From NCBI GenBank assembly GCA_963580285.1, contig OY757021.1, forward strand, positions 95,157,221 through 95,221,220: a stretch of 64,000 nucleotides of DNA. Direction: 5' to 3'. The DNA is from Lucinisca nassula (Eukaryota > Mollusca > Bivalvia > Lucinida > Lucinidae). The notes below the pieces were generated by a model that did no database searches, had not been told where the DNA came from, and saw only the letters and a list, made by a program, of their open reading frames with translations. Position numbers and translations under genes: made by a program. Positions 35,683 to 46,870 of this stretch are shown piece after piece (position 1 is the stretch's first letter; each line of letters opens with the position of its first letter).

Positions 35683-36065
35683 AGAGTTGCATAAGGCGAG
35701 CGCTTTTTATAGCGCTTTGTCCGTTCAATGCAACGCTCCGCTCGATTGAGGCGCTTTATAAAATGGCTGCCAAAACAGAACGGTTTTCAAACCCGAAAAT
35801 TTCCAAGAGAAAAAGATGCGGTGCTTGCTTCAATGATTGTTCTTGTTTTCTGTTGTCATTTCTGCTAAAATTGATAAGAAAAAAGTAATGAATGGCTTAA
35901 AATAGACACTCAATACTTCGCGACATCGGGCGCTGCCATTTTGTTTCGCCTGGTTGCTATGCAACGTAGAATGAGGCAACTCCAAACACTGTTACGAATC
36001 GCTACGAAGCGCTTTTTGTGTTGTCCCGTTGCTTATACTTTGAAGCGCTCGCCTTATGCAACTCT
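35683..36065. mobile_element. MITE with perfect 22-bp terminal inverted repeats
   Basis: The left end starts AGAGTTGCATAAGGCGAGCG (35683-35704), and 36044-36065 is its exact complement. The interior of 383 bp has repeated AGCGCTTT motifs and no coding sense. It lies in the 261-bp satellite unit that the composite element also split. The target duplication is uncertain. Confidence 0.88.
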
Positions 36066-36190
36066 ACCCAGCTTGTTTCGGCCAATTAGGCCTCATCATC
36101 GACCCTCAGTTATTTTTCAAATTCCCCAGTTTAAGCAATGCTCCCAATATAACCCACACTGTGATGGAGGACAGGGAGATTTTAAACCCA
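36066..36190 (+). repeat. 261-bp satellite, remainder of the interrupted unit
   Basis: CAGCTTGTTTCGGCCAATTA, GGCCTCATCATCGACCCTCA and the following bases continue the satellite unit cut at 33245. Confidence 0.82.
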
Positions 36191-36604
36191 TAAGTCGCGT
36201 TTCTGTGGATTTTCATTTCAAGGACTTATTAATTTAAAAAATGTGGTATAATTTGTAACATGATTTAACTGCACGAATGCTACCCGACGGAATATAAACT
36301 TTGAATCGAGTTTAGGAAGGAGTCGAGTAATGGATGCTTATCAGGCATGCATTTGTGTATCTGTAATGCGTTTTTGTTGCCCTTTTTATAGTTTTTATTC
36401 TGTCTTGAAAGATAAATTTGAGACCATAATTTTAATAGACATGTTGTTGACTACGAGAGTGTACAACGTTCAGATTAAGGATTTCATATCTATTTTGCCT
36501 AAGTTGTTTGCCCCACGACGATTTTCATATTATTGCTAATGAGACTTGTCAACCTGTACTAGCGGTTTAAAAAGGGCGAATGAATATCATTTATGGCATT
36601 CGAG

Positions 36605-36715
36605 CACTTCCCTGTGCAGGCTTCTTTCCCTTTGGTGTCACTGCTGGGAGCTGTGGGTTAATTGTATCGATTCCTGATCATTGCCTTCACTGCTATTTTG
36701 GCTATTCAAAGAGAG
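36605..36715 (+). mobile_element. PLE 3' tail fragment (subtype b)
   Basis: TTTCCCTTTGGTGTCACTGC, GGGAGCTGTGGGTTAATTGT and ATCGATTCCTGATCATTGCC match the last 90 bp of the PLE tail. Confidence 0.7.
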
Positions 36716-36861
36716 TTAAACGAAAACGCTTGTCATTTTGTTTGGTTGTACAGGCCGATTTGAGTCTTTTCAGGTCGCACAGGTCTTATAGTAGGTTTTG
36801 TCGTGCGGTGGCTAATGTCAGCATCACGTTAACAAGTCCTTGAAATGAATAGCTCTCTAAA

Positions 36862-37005
36862 CCCGATTATATAGAGAGAAAACGAGGTTTACGGGGGTAT
36901 ACATTATTTTCTTGATTACTGCTCCAAGATATATGTTATGGGTACTCGTTAGAACCGCCTCAATGAGGCGATTCTAACAAGCACCCTCAACCTATGTTTT
37001 GAAGC
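36862..37005. mobile_element. Foldback MITE, truncated at both ends
   Basis: It contains CTCGTTAGAACCGCCTCAAT and the complementary arm GAGGCGATTCTAAC, flanked by TATAGAGAGAAAACGAGG. The terminal CACGCCTATA is missing. Confidence 0.72.
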
Positions 37006-37011
37006 CCCCGC

Positions 37012-37312
37012 CCATCGGGGCTTGAAGAAATAGATGTGCTGCTTGATGCTTCCACGCAGAGCTGAAACCGACACGCACACGAACACTGGGAAACCGCTTA
37101 GAGGACCTAAGCCTGCCCAGGCAATGCGGTTCGAGTAAACCTAATGCTAATAAACCCTATTGGTTTCATTGGGCGGCAGGGCTTGAGGTGTCATTTCATC
37201 TCAATGTCGGGTAAAAGTCGCACAAAATTGGAAGCAACGTCTCCAAAATGACCTTCACAGTATTGACGGGGACGTTAAACCTCAAATCAAAGAAACAAAA
37301 CAACCTTTGTTT
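37012..37312 (+). mobile_element. SINE-like 300-bp repeat, copy 5
   Basis: GGGGCTTGAAGAAATAGATG through GACGGGGACGTTAAACCTCA and a (CAAA)-like tail. It replaced or abuts the right arm of the foldback MITE. Confidence 0.8.
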
Positions 37313-37349
37313 TGTGTAAAATTAAGAAAAACCAGTGCTTCAGCTGAAG

Positions 37350-39523
37350 TGCACGACCCGCCGGATGCTTTTAGCTTTATGAGTGTTACCATATTTGGGT
37401 ATGGCGGCCATTTTGGTCATGTGACCTGGACATAAAACGGTTCCCCCAATAAATGCGCCTTATCGTAAGGAGCAAAAATATATCTTATACTTTAGTACTG
37501 TATTCTGAATCGTTTGCAGGATAAAATCCAACACAAAAGCATATGTGTCAAAGTTTGACATAGGCACAAAGAAGGTCAAGGTCAACCCAGGGTCACCATT
37601 TTAGCAATTTATGATGGGCCTACGTTCCAGATGCTATTTATCAAGTTTCATGGAAATCTGCACAGTGGTTCTGGAGAAGACTATTTTTGAAGGGTTTTTA
37701 CCAAATATTGCTTGGCGGCCATTTTGGTCATGTGACCTGGACCCCATGAGGAAATTTTGGTTTCCTCCATCCCGTAGAGGCTCCATATTAAATTTGACTT
37801 CAATCGGCCCAACGATTTCCGAGGAGAAGCAGTTCGAAAATTTTCACATTTTTCGCCTCGGCGAGGCTGTACTAAATGGAATGTAATATTTCGCAAGTTC
37901 ATTGATAAGATATCATTGATATTTATCAGTATGCCAAAAATTGTTTAAATATTCCAAGCGGTTAAGTCACTATCACCAATTTTCACAAACGGGTTACGGA
38001 CGGACAGATAGACGGACCATATATGGCTTGGCGGCCATTATGGTCATGTGTCCTGGACCCCATGAGCAATTTTTGGTTTCCCCCATCCCATAGAGGCTCC
38101 ATATGAAATTTGATTTCAATCGGCCCAACGGTTTCCGAGGAGAAGCAGTTCGAAAATTTTTCGCCTCGGCGAAGCTATACTAAATGGAATGTAATATTTC
38201 GCAAGTTCATTGGTTAGATATCATTGATATCTATCAGTATGCCAAAAATTGTTTAAATATTCCAAGCGGTTAAGTCACTATCACCAATTTTCACAAACGG
38301 GTTACGGACGGACAGACAGACAAACCATATATGGCTTGGCGGCCATTTTGGTCACGTGACCTTGACCCCATGAGCAAATTTTGGTTCCCCCCATCCCATA
38401 GAGGCTCCATATGAAATTTGACTTCAATCGGCCCAACATTTTCCGAGGAGTAGCAGTTCAAAAATGTTCGAAAAATTTCACATTTTTCGTCTCGGCGAGG
38501 CTATACTAAATGGAATGTAATATTTCGTAAGTTCATTGGTTAGATCTCATTGATATATATCAGTATGCCAAAAATTGTTTAAATATTCCAAGCGGTTAAG
38601 TCACTATTACCAATTTTCACAAACGGGTTACGGACGGACCCAAAGAAGGTCAAGGTCAACCCAGGGTCACCATTTTAGCAATTTATGATAGGCCTACATC
38701 CCAGATGCTATTTATCAAGTTTCGTGGAAATCTGCCCAGTGGTTCTGGAGAAGACTATTTTTGAAGGGTTTTTACCATATATGGCTTGGCGGCCATTTTG
38801 GTCATGTGACCTGGACCCCATGAGCAAATTTTGGTTTCCCTATCCCATAGAGGCTCCATATGAAATTTGACTTCAATCGGCCCAACGGTTTCCGAGGAGA
38901 AGCAGTTCGAAAATTTTCACATTTTTCGCCTCGGCGAGGCTATACTAAATGGAATGTTATATTTCGCAAGTTCATTGGTTAGATCTCATTGATATCTATT
39001 AGAATGCCAAAAATTGTTTAAATATTCCAAGCGGTTAAGTCACTATCACCAATTTTCACTTACAGGTTACGGACGGACAGACAGACAAACCATATATGGC
39101 TTGGCGGCCATTTTGGTCATGTGACCTTGACCCCATGAGCAAATTTTGGTTTCCCCCATCCCATAGAGGCTCCATATGAAATTTGACTTCAATCGGCCCA
39201 ACGGTTTCCGAGGAGAAGCAGTTCAAAAATGTTCAAAAATTTTCACATTTTTCGCCTCGGCGAGGCTATACTAAATGGAATGTAATATTTCGTAAGTTCA
39301 TTGGTTAGATCTCATTGATATCTATCAGTATGCCAAAAATTGTTTAAATATTCCAAGCGGTTAAGTCACTATCACCAATTTTCACAAACGGGTTACGGAC
39401 GGACAGACAGAATGACAGACTGACAGACTGACAGATTGACAGAATGACAGAATGACACGGTGATTTTAGGGCACTCTTAGAAAAAACCGACTTCAGTCGG
39501 TTGCTTTTTCTGCGGGTCGTGCA
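37350..39523. mobile_element. TIR-bounded element with ~310-bp tandem array
   Basis: TGCACGACCCGC at 37350-37361 is matched by its exact complement at 39512-39523. Inside are five units of about 310 bp, each with GGCGGCCATTTTGGTCATGT, CCCATAGAGGCTCCATATGA, TCGCCTCGGCGAGGCTATAC and GGGTTACGGACGGACAGACA. A 140-bp leader (GAAGGTCAAGGTCAACCCAG) is repeated before the first and fourth units. The right side ends in a GACAGACTGACAGA microsatellite. No transposase is seen. Confidence 0.85.
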
Positions 39524-39634
39524 ATGACATATTTTCGTCGGAAAAGTAATCATTTTGGAGATATGAAAGAATGCACTATGTCACACGGGTGTGTTATCGT
39601 AACGGAGTTGCCAGTAACGGAGTTGCAGCTGGTG

Positions 39635-39740
39635 TTGTGCCGTGTGGCGGCCGTAAAACATCTCCCCGTACATCAACCATAGTGCAGTTTATATTTTACT
39701 TTTGGTCCTTTGAGATCAGCATGAATATTCTGAGAAATCA
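39635..39740 (-). repeat. 261-bp satellite fragment, minus strand, left of PLE copy 2
   Basis: GTGGCGGCCGTAAAACATCT and GGTCCTTTGAGATCA are the complement of the satellite sequence. The complementary part lies right of the PLE at about 41540-41590. Confidence 0.65.
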
Positions 39741-39818
39741 GAAATAAATTATTGGTTTAGACTCATATTCTAGACAGGTTTTTAATTATTTGGACCCCAT
39801 TTTGATTTATATCAGTCA

Positions 39819-41479
39819 GATTTTTCCACTCTTTACACTACACTTCCTCATAATCTTATAAAAGAAAAGCTTAATGATTTAATTGAATGGGCTTTTCACA
39901 GAGAAGATTCTCTCTATCTTGCATGTAATGTCAGAAATGCATTTTTCACTTCTAAAGAGCATAAGAATTATACACTTTGGTCATGTCAGAAAGTGTGTGA
40001 TGCCCTCACCTTTCTACTTGACAATATTTATATTAGATTCGGTACTAAGTTATTTAGACAAATTGTGGGTATTCCGATGGGTACTAATTGCGCACCTCTT
40101 GTGGCTGATCTGTTCTTGTATTGTTATGAAAGAGACTTCATTTTGTCGCTTTCCATTGATAACCAATCTGAAATCATTGAAGCTTTTAGCTCCACTTCTA
40201 GATATTTAGATGATTTATTAAATATTGATAATACCTATTTCGATGGTTTGATCAGTCAGATTTACCCCCCCCCCCCCCAGAACTTCAGTTAAATAAAGCA
40301 AATTCTTCTGATACCGAGGCCCCGTTTTTGGATTTACATCTATCTATTGTAGATGGGTTTGTTTCATGCAAAATTTATGATAAACGCGATGACTTTGATT
40401 TTGAGATTGTAAATTTTCCATTTTTGGATGGTGATGTTCCTCGTGCGCCATCCTATGGTGTTTATATTTCGCAATTAATTCGATTTGCTAGAGTGTGTAG
40501 CCATGTAACTGACTTCAACACTCGTAATAAATTATTAACGGCTAAACTTCTTAATCAGGGTTATCGGTACCATAAACTACGCAAAGCCTTTTCAAAATTT
40601 TATAGACGCCATTCTGATTTAATTTCAAAATTCAATATTGGACTTAAATCTCTTCTGCAACAAGGTCTATCGGAACCCGAATTTTATGGTGACTTAGTAT
40701 ATAAATTCAGAAAAACATATAACCGCAATGACTTCAGCACCCAATTTCGTAAAATCATTCTTCGATATAAAAAGATTGGGTACAACATGGATATTATACG
40801 ACAGACTGCATGCATGGTAGTTAACCCAATCACGGTTGGCAACTTTGCTTCCCTCTTTAATTGCACGCCGGTGGGTCAGGCCTCAGATTCTATGACGGCT
40901 CCAACGTACAGGCTTATTGAGAATTAGAGAGATCTAATTCAAGGTAATGTTGGTTGGTGCCTGATGCTCTGTCTCTGGTCGGGCCCATCGGGGTTTAACT
41001 GTTGGTTTTCTTTTGCTCCAGCATTTCAGTGGTTTCTTGCTGTCGAGTCTTCACCGCTGTCTCACCTCTGTGGTTCTTTGATTTTTGTGTTCACGGAGAT
41101 GTTGCACTGATGAGTTAGGAGGCCTTCATGCGGACTGAACAAATTATTTGTCTAAATCGCGACGGAAGTAAGGGCGAGGATTGTGGCCATGTAAAATCGA
41201 TTTAAGCCCCCCAGTGTAAATCTTTCCACTGACCGTTCCAAGGCGGCTCTTCTGTGACGATTTATTTATGTTGTTGTTTGTTACTTACTGTGTGTATCAC
41301 TTGTGTCTTTTAATTTTGGATGGCCATGATGGGAAAGTAACTGTCCTTATGGCATTCCTTTGTTTAGGTTTCCATTTTTGTCTGGTCGCTTAATGTTTGT
41401 ATTTCTTTCCCTTTGGTGTCTTTTATGGATGGAGTAAGTTAATTGTATCAATTCCTGATCTTTGTTTTACTTCTACTTT
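39819..41479 (+). mobile_element. Penelope-like retroelement copy 2, 5'-truncated
   Basis: Homology to copy 1 begins at GATTTTTCCACTCTTTACAC in RT motif A and runs at very high identity through the tail to CTTCTACTTT at 41479. RT motifs B and C are intact (GIPMGTNCAPLVADLF, SRYLDDLL). It lies in the intron 440 bp upstream of exon 6 in the same orientation. Confidence 0.9.
39828..40927 (+). pseudogene. PLE reverse transcriptase fragment, frameshifted at a 14-C run
   Basis: The frame holds from RT motif A to SQIYP. Fourteen Cs at 40265-40278 replace the short CCCCCTA of copy 1 and add eight bases, so reading shifts. The original frame resumes and continues to 40927. The normal stop is also lost (TAA to TAC), adding a few residues. 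The C run may be a real slippage or an assembly error. Confidence 0.87.
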
Positions 41480-41539
41480 GAATCGACTGCCTATTCGGAA
41501 TTTGCAAAATTGCAGTATGTTTCCTCTGGCTTTCTTTGC

Positions 41540-41595
41540 CGGATCATTACAGGGTCACTGATGAGGCTTTATTAGCCGAAACTACGTAGTATGAC
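41540..41595 (-). repeat. 261-bp satellite fragment, right of PLE copy 2
   Basis: CAGGGTCACTGATGAGGC and TTAGCCGAAACTACGTAGT are the complement of the satellite core. With the fragment at 39635 this suggests the PLE inserted in a satellite unit. Confidence 0.62.
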
Positions 41596-41918
41596 CCATC
41601 TTCTTTCTTATGAATGTTTTCATTGCTCTTAAAGGAACTCATTTTTGATTTTTATTTGTAACACCATCATTTTTTTTTGGCAGATCTTTCTTGTTTGTTA
41701 GCTTTATCCATTTCATTGCTAATTTTGGGTTGCAGGAAAACTTTTGTACTAATGAGAAGTCGACAGGTCACAAAAGTCTGGACCAAAAAGAAATTAAATG
41801 CATGAATTTCCAAGACAATACCAAAAATTTGGGAAACGTTTCACACAATATATTATGCGCGATTTATCGTATGATTTATTGACGGTTTGAAAATTCTTCT
41901 TTTTTTCCATTGTTTCAG

Positions 41919-42125
41919 AAGAGTCATCTTTCCGTTTACGACCAAAGTCTGGAAGACCAGGCCAAAGAACAGATAATTTAGCACAGTCAATGAAATGGGG
42001 AAGAAACAGAAAAAGAAGTGAAGTTCCCGCACAGATGTCCGCATCATCTGACAGCTCAGATGGAGAGTCAAGAGATTCGCCAATTTCAAGACTCCCGCTT
42101 GATCCCCGCAATTCCGAACTTTCAG
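41919..42125 (+). CDS. PARP14-like: PARP14-like exon 6: basic and serine-rich interdomain linker
   Basis: The acceptor is a long T tract ending TTTCAG at 41918. The phase continues exon 5 (AAA across the join). The 69 codons are low complexity: RLRPKSGRPGQR, KWGRNRKR, then SASSSDSSDGESRDS and SRLPLDPRNSELS. This looks like a flexible linker with basic clusters that could act in nucleic-acid binding or nuclear import (inference). The donor chosen is CAG/gtcggt at 42126, because the nearby gtaact at 42130 leaves a phase that fits no later exon. No domain family is recognised. Confidence 0.72.
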
Positions 42126-44200
42126 GTCGGTAACTTTTCCATCAATTTTATTCCGATTTTATTGAAAAGGAAACAAATTCATTTAAATGAATTCGGGATG
42201 CAAGACATAGGGTTCGATCTAATTTGAATATTTATACAATAACCTTCTGCGTGATGTTGGATTAGTTATTTAGATGCTTGTGATAGCTTTCTAAATTATA
42301 CTATATGTCTAACATCCCTGAAAGAGACAAATAGCAAACAATCTAGCCTCAGTGGTGGCGACTGGTTCGAGAGTCCTACACTGTTCACTTGAAAGTACAA
42401 TAAATTTGGTCAAACTTGTCAAAATGAAATTAACATGGTACGCCTTTAATAAGAAACGGTGCTGTCCCAAGCTATCAGATGACAATTTTTATGTGTCATG
42501 TAATGATAAACTTTATGACTGCAATAGTGCAAGCGGAATTATAATAAAAGAGATAAATCGATTCAAACTATACTTAATCAAGACATTGCACTTTCAAATA
42601 TTTGGCATGTATGCAATAAGTTCAACCTATGAGTATTTTGTTAATGATTTACTGAGATAGCTAACATATTCTATTTTGTCGTAACCAGATAAAACACTTG
42701 TCTTTTTTGCTTCTTTTGTGAAATTCTGGATGAAACATATCTGGCGATCTAAAAATAAACATACCGATTGTAATCAGGCTTCTTCAAACGGAGATATTGA
42801 TATGTCATTGCCTTTCAAGATTACCATTTACATGTCATTGTAACATGCATCCATGACACCACTGGCTATCAGTTCTGCTGACACCAAGGGCTTGACTTGA
42901 ATTTCCACTGCAAATTTGTTTTCACTGTATGATCAACTTAAAAAGTCTCACTGACCAGTCGTAGGAAGACTATATCACACAGACATAAATCAAATTTTTG
43001 TTTAAAATGTACTCGCTTTTAAATTACAAAGCTGGAACATTTGTGATCAGATGTCAATGGGTACCATGTACTAAAGACTGTAGTTGCTTTAGTAACCAAT
43101 GGCGCCATGGATAAACAATGGTAAAAATGCCAAGACTTTTCAGTTGTGACATTAATAGAACTTGTTGTTGGATAAACGAGAAAGTACAAAGATAAAAAAC
43201 ATTGGGCAGCACGTCTGTACAACACGCGTTATATCATTGAGCTTTCCAAACGATATTCTGACAAAGCAAAGACCTTCAAATAGGTTTCACAGATATCTGG
43301 AGGAGTTTTTTTTTAGAAATGAAGCCATGTCGACAAATCTTTATGAGGGAATAGCAACGCCCACTTGATAGACTGTGGCCTTGATATACTATGCGCTGCT
43401 CGACATGCTCTATTTGTATTCAACGTTTTAGCTCGATTTGATAAAAAAAATTAGGTGATGAAGCCACGTCGGGAAGTAGCTAAGGGAGAGTGATATATTA
43501 CTATTTGGGCTGTGAGTTGTGAAACGCGCTGCTCCCCATCGTTATCTGACTATATATGAAGGCGGATTTCATAACGGATGCGCAGAACAAATCAAATGAA
43601 CCTAGAAACACGTCAAGGATTAAATTCTCTGACCACCTTATAATCAAATTGCATGAACTCAAGCAAAGTCGAACTAAGTTAGATTAAGCACATTTGATTA
43701 ACTATATGCCATGTTAAATAAAACATTTTAGACTACGCGGCAATGTTGTTTAAAGATATATTTTACAAAAAGCAGATAAATATTCTCAGGTTTTACAGTT
43801 AAGCAGACATTTTATGGCTCATTCGGAAAAGCGCCTCAAAATATCATTTTATATTATACGTGCATACAAGTGATGAATTGAGTCCCTGGTCTTGTTCAAA
43901 ACAGGTCGAAGAAGGATCAAATCAACAGATATTAGTGGCTGGCATGGATCTGCAGTTTTAGAAATGTATAATTGTTAAAATGCATATGCAAAAGATACAT
44001 AAGACTTCTTATTGAAAACACAGTTAGCCTCAAATTCTTTCGTTTATTATAAATTCCGTTTGCAGCATTGTCAGAACCGCATCGCTCTATCTCACTATTA
44101 AGATCATACCAGTAAATGTATGACAAGAAAAGATAAAATACTTTTTAAATATAACATTAAGCAATTTAATACTATTTTACATTCAAACGATGGTATAGAA
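42126..44200. other. Intron 6, first part: no recognised gene
   Basis: AT-rich. An open frame of about 100 codons at 42352-42660 has no recognisable domain and ordinary intron composition. No repeat family is evident. Confidence 0.5.
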
Positions 44201-44202
44201 TC

Positions 44203-44478
44203 AGATAAATATGTTCCATAAAAGGGCTATCCTTTGGACGCAAGAAATACACCACAGAACTGGAAAACATGGTGTGTCTATGTTTTCTGGGCCAGACTAG
44301 CTAGTTTCGGCCAATTAGGTCTCACCAGTGACCCTCAAATATTTTCAAAATTCCACAATGGAATCAATGATCCCAAAGGACAAGAAAATATAAACTACAC
44401 TACACTATGATGTAGGACATTTTACGGCCGCCACACATTCCTAAACATCAGCTGTTGTGACTTTAAATATGTTCTACA
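44203..44478 (+). repeat. 261-bp satellite, single unit
   Basis: ATATGTTCCATAAAAGGG, GGCCAGACTAGCTAGTTTCG and CAAAGGACAAGAAAATATAA in the same order as the array at 31.6 kb. Confidence 0.88.
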
Positions 44479-44520
44479 GTAGCTTGAACTACACATGCCT
44501 TGAACAAATTTTCTTGACCT

Positions 44521-44802
44521 ACATCACGAAAACACGCCTATATAATTTTGACCCCTTTGAAACCCATTTTTATATAGTAAAACTGGGATTTAAAGGGGTA
44601 AAGCTTATTTTTTTCTTATTTCTGCTATAAAATATAGATTGTGGGCACCCGTTAGAACCGCCTCATCGAGGCGGTTCTAACGAGTGCCAACAATCTATAT
44701 TTTGTGCAGAAATATAAAAAATATCACAATTTTTCATCTTAAAATGTTCTTTTTTTCGGCGGTAAAGTAAACAGTGCTTTTGTATAGGCGTGTTTTCGTA
44801 CT
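44521..44802. mobile_element. Foldback MITE (AAAACACGCCTATA family), complete
   Basis: Left end ACATCACGAAAACACGCCTA, centre GAACCGCCTCATCGAGGCGG, right end GTATAGGCGTGTTTTCGTAC. Confidence 0.9.
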
Positions 44803-45013
44803 GTAAAGGGTTTCGATCCTTTCAAGTTCGACTGTATATGGTTTCTTTCTATATCACGTTTCGAAATAAGTAGACGCCCACCATGTTTTAAACAGAGCAT
44901 TGTGTAGTGGTGTTACCAAGCAGATACGAATATCAATTCTTTAGGGGTTCGGTGCTGTGTAGCTTTCAGAACCGGAGCGTTTTACTGCTAAAGCTTCAGT
45001 AGAACAATGACCT

Positions 45014-45282
45014 ATCATTATGAAAGCACGCCTATACTAATATATTGTAATTTTTAACGCCGAAAAAAGGGAAATTTTCCGCTAAATATTCTGATTTTTT
45101 TCTTATTTCTGCTCAAAACATAGATTGCAGGTACGCTTCGAGGCGGTTCTAACGAGTACCCACAATCCATGTTTTTAAGCAGAAATACGAAAAAATAATG
45201 TTCATCCCTGTAAACCCCAGTTTTACTATATAAAAGTGGGGTTCGAGGGGGTCTGAATTATATAGGCGTGTTTTCGTGATGT
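45014..45282. mobile_element. Foldback MITE, complete with shortened centre
   Basis: Left end TCATTATGAAAGCACGCCTA, right end TATAGGCGTGTTTTCGTGAT. The centre has lost one side of the palindrome (CGCTTCGAGGCGGTTCTAAC). It lies only about 215 bp from the copy at 44521. Confidence 0.87.
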
Positions 45283-45669
45283 GTTGCATGAGCTGTTTTA
45301 TTTTTTTCTGCTCTATCATATTTTTTGTTTTTTTCTTCTAATGCCTCACTTCTTCTTAGAGGATTTGTGATGAAAGGTTGCTTGAGGTCACCGGCTGTTG
45401 TCATTTACTGTCAGGGGGCGATCTTATTACGTACTCGTATTCCGCTTTGTCCATGAACAGTGCAGGTAACTGACCGGCACAACATGACCTAAGCTGTTGA
45501 CTGGGCCGTAAAACCACAATTACAACAACGAATATCGATCACTCCTGCTACGCCGCCGTGAACAGACCAGATAAGAGTATCAGATTCTTTGGCTTCGCCA
45601 TCGTGAATTAAAATTTTGTGATCTGTCCTTCAACGAAATGAAATAATAAAAATAAAACAGGAAAGAGAA

Positions 45670-45985
45670 ACGACCCGGAGCTGATACAATCAGATCCCAA
45701 ATCCTTTCCACAATATCACAAGGGACAGAAGTCGAAACCGAGCCAGCAGCTCTTTCCAAAACAGGTGGTGACTCAGAATATCCAAAACTAACTAAAAAGG
45801 AGCAATATACATAATGGGGGGAAGAATCAGAATCACCAACATGACAAACATTAAACTGGAAGGACAAACGTAAGTAAAAATGAACAACCAAAAAGAGGAA
45901 GAATCAGAATTATCAACGTAATAACATATATAATTAGGGAAAGAATCAGAATCACCAACTCAAAACATGAAGGAACCATACCAAA
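45670..45985. repeat. Dispersed repeat shared with 530-860
   Basis: GACAGAAGTCGAAACCGAGC, CAGCAGCTCTTTCC, AAAAGGAGCAATATACATAA and GGAAAGAATCAGAATCACCA occur here and in the first kilobase. The nature of the element is unknown; in both places a PLE tail lies nearby. Confidence 0.65.
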
Positions 45986-46280
45986 AGCGCAGACTTTAAG
46001 CCCCACAGTGGAATTCTTTCCACTGACGTTTCCAAGGCGGTTCTTCTGTGGCGGTTTATTTATGTTGTTGTTTGTTACTAACTGTGTGTATCACTTGTGT
46101 CTTTTTATTTTGGATGGCCATTTGGCCATTTTGTGGGAAAGTAACTGTCCTTATGGCCTTCCTTTGTTTATGTTTCCATTATGGTCTGGTCTCTTCATGT
46201 TTGTGTTTCTTTCCCTTTGATGTCTTTGATGGGCGGAGTAAGTTGATTGTATAGATTCCTGATCTTTGTTTTACTTCTGC
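45985..46280 (+). mobile_element. Solo PLE 3' tail (subtype a)
   Basis: It runs from AAGCCCCACAGTGGAATTC through CCAAGGCGGTTCTTCTGTGG and GGATGGCCATTTGGCC to TTGTTTTACTTCTGC. The coding part is missing. The short frame at 46008-46220 is in the tail and occurs in every copy only by sequence identity. It lies 145 bp upstream of the candidate microexon. Confidence 0.8.
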
Positions 46281-46424
46281 TGTGGAACGATCAGTAAATA
46301 TTACTGGTGGGTTGAAATTAACTTTACAGGATCCTAACCCTCACCCTCACTTTCACTGTGTTTCAAACAAGTATTTGTTTTGTCTGCGTGAAGGAATGTA
46401 TTTCAAACAAGGGACTCTTTACAG

Positions 46425-46454
46425 ACATACTTGAAGAAGATGACACCGGAATGA
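46425..46454 (+). CDS. PARP14-like candidate 30-nt microexon
   Basis: CTCTTTACAG precedes it and a perfect gtaagt follows. In the phase set by exon 6 it encodes DILEEDDTGM, an acidic ten-residue piece, and returns the same phase it received. It could therefore be included or skipped without breaking the frame: exon 6 also joins exon 8 (53606) directly. The prediction rests only on splice sites, phase and the acidic composition, so it is tentative. Confidence 0.45.
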   Translation, partial: TYLKKMTPE

Positions 46455-46803
46455 GTAAGTATTTTGACACAAGCAATATGCACATGCAGTGTGTAAGTAT
46501 TTTGGCATTTGCAAACTGAACAAGATGGAAATGGTATAATGTGTGTGGATGTTTACAATAGGATTGGTTTGACATGGAACAGCTGATGGATAAGTTGAAA
46601 GAAGAATAATCACATTTGTATATAAAAATATACTGGTTTAACATCGACTGGGCTATTGGACTGGCAGAAGGCTTGTATTAAGTTCAATTTTAACCAATAT
46701 ATAACAATGGAATCTTCCATCTGATAAATCTGCAGTGGTCCTGTTCAAATTAAAGGTTTTATTTTTGTTTGTATCAAATTTTACAAACATGAATGTTCTT
46801 TAA

Positions 46804-46870
46804 GCAAACAGTGTAGACCCAGATCAGACGCCATGTGCTGCGGCGTCTTTTCTGGGTCTGCACTGTTGGC
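46804..46870. repeat. Short hairpin repeat (GCAAACAGTG family), copy 5
   Basis: GCAAACAGTGTAGACCCAGA pairs with TCTGGGTCTGCACTGTTGGC, with the GACGCC...GGCGTC centre. Confidence 0.83.

Noticed and set aside
42352..42660. 102-codon open frame in intron 6
   Set aside because: No domain, no splice-phase need between exons 6 and 8, and composition like the surrounding intron.
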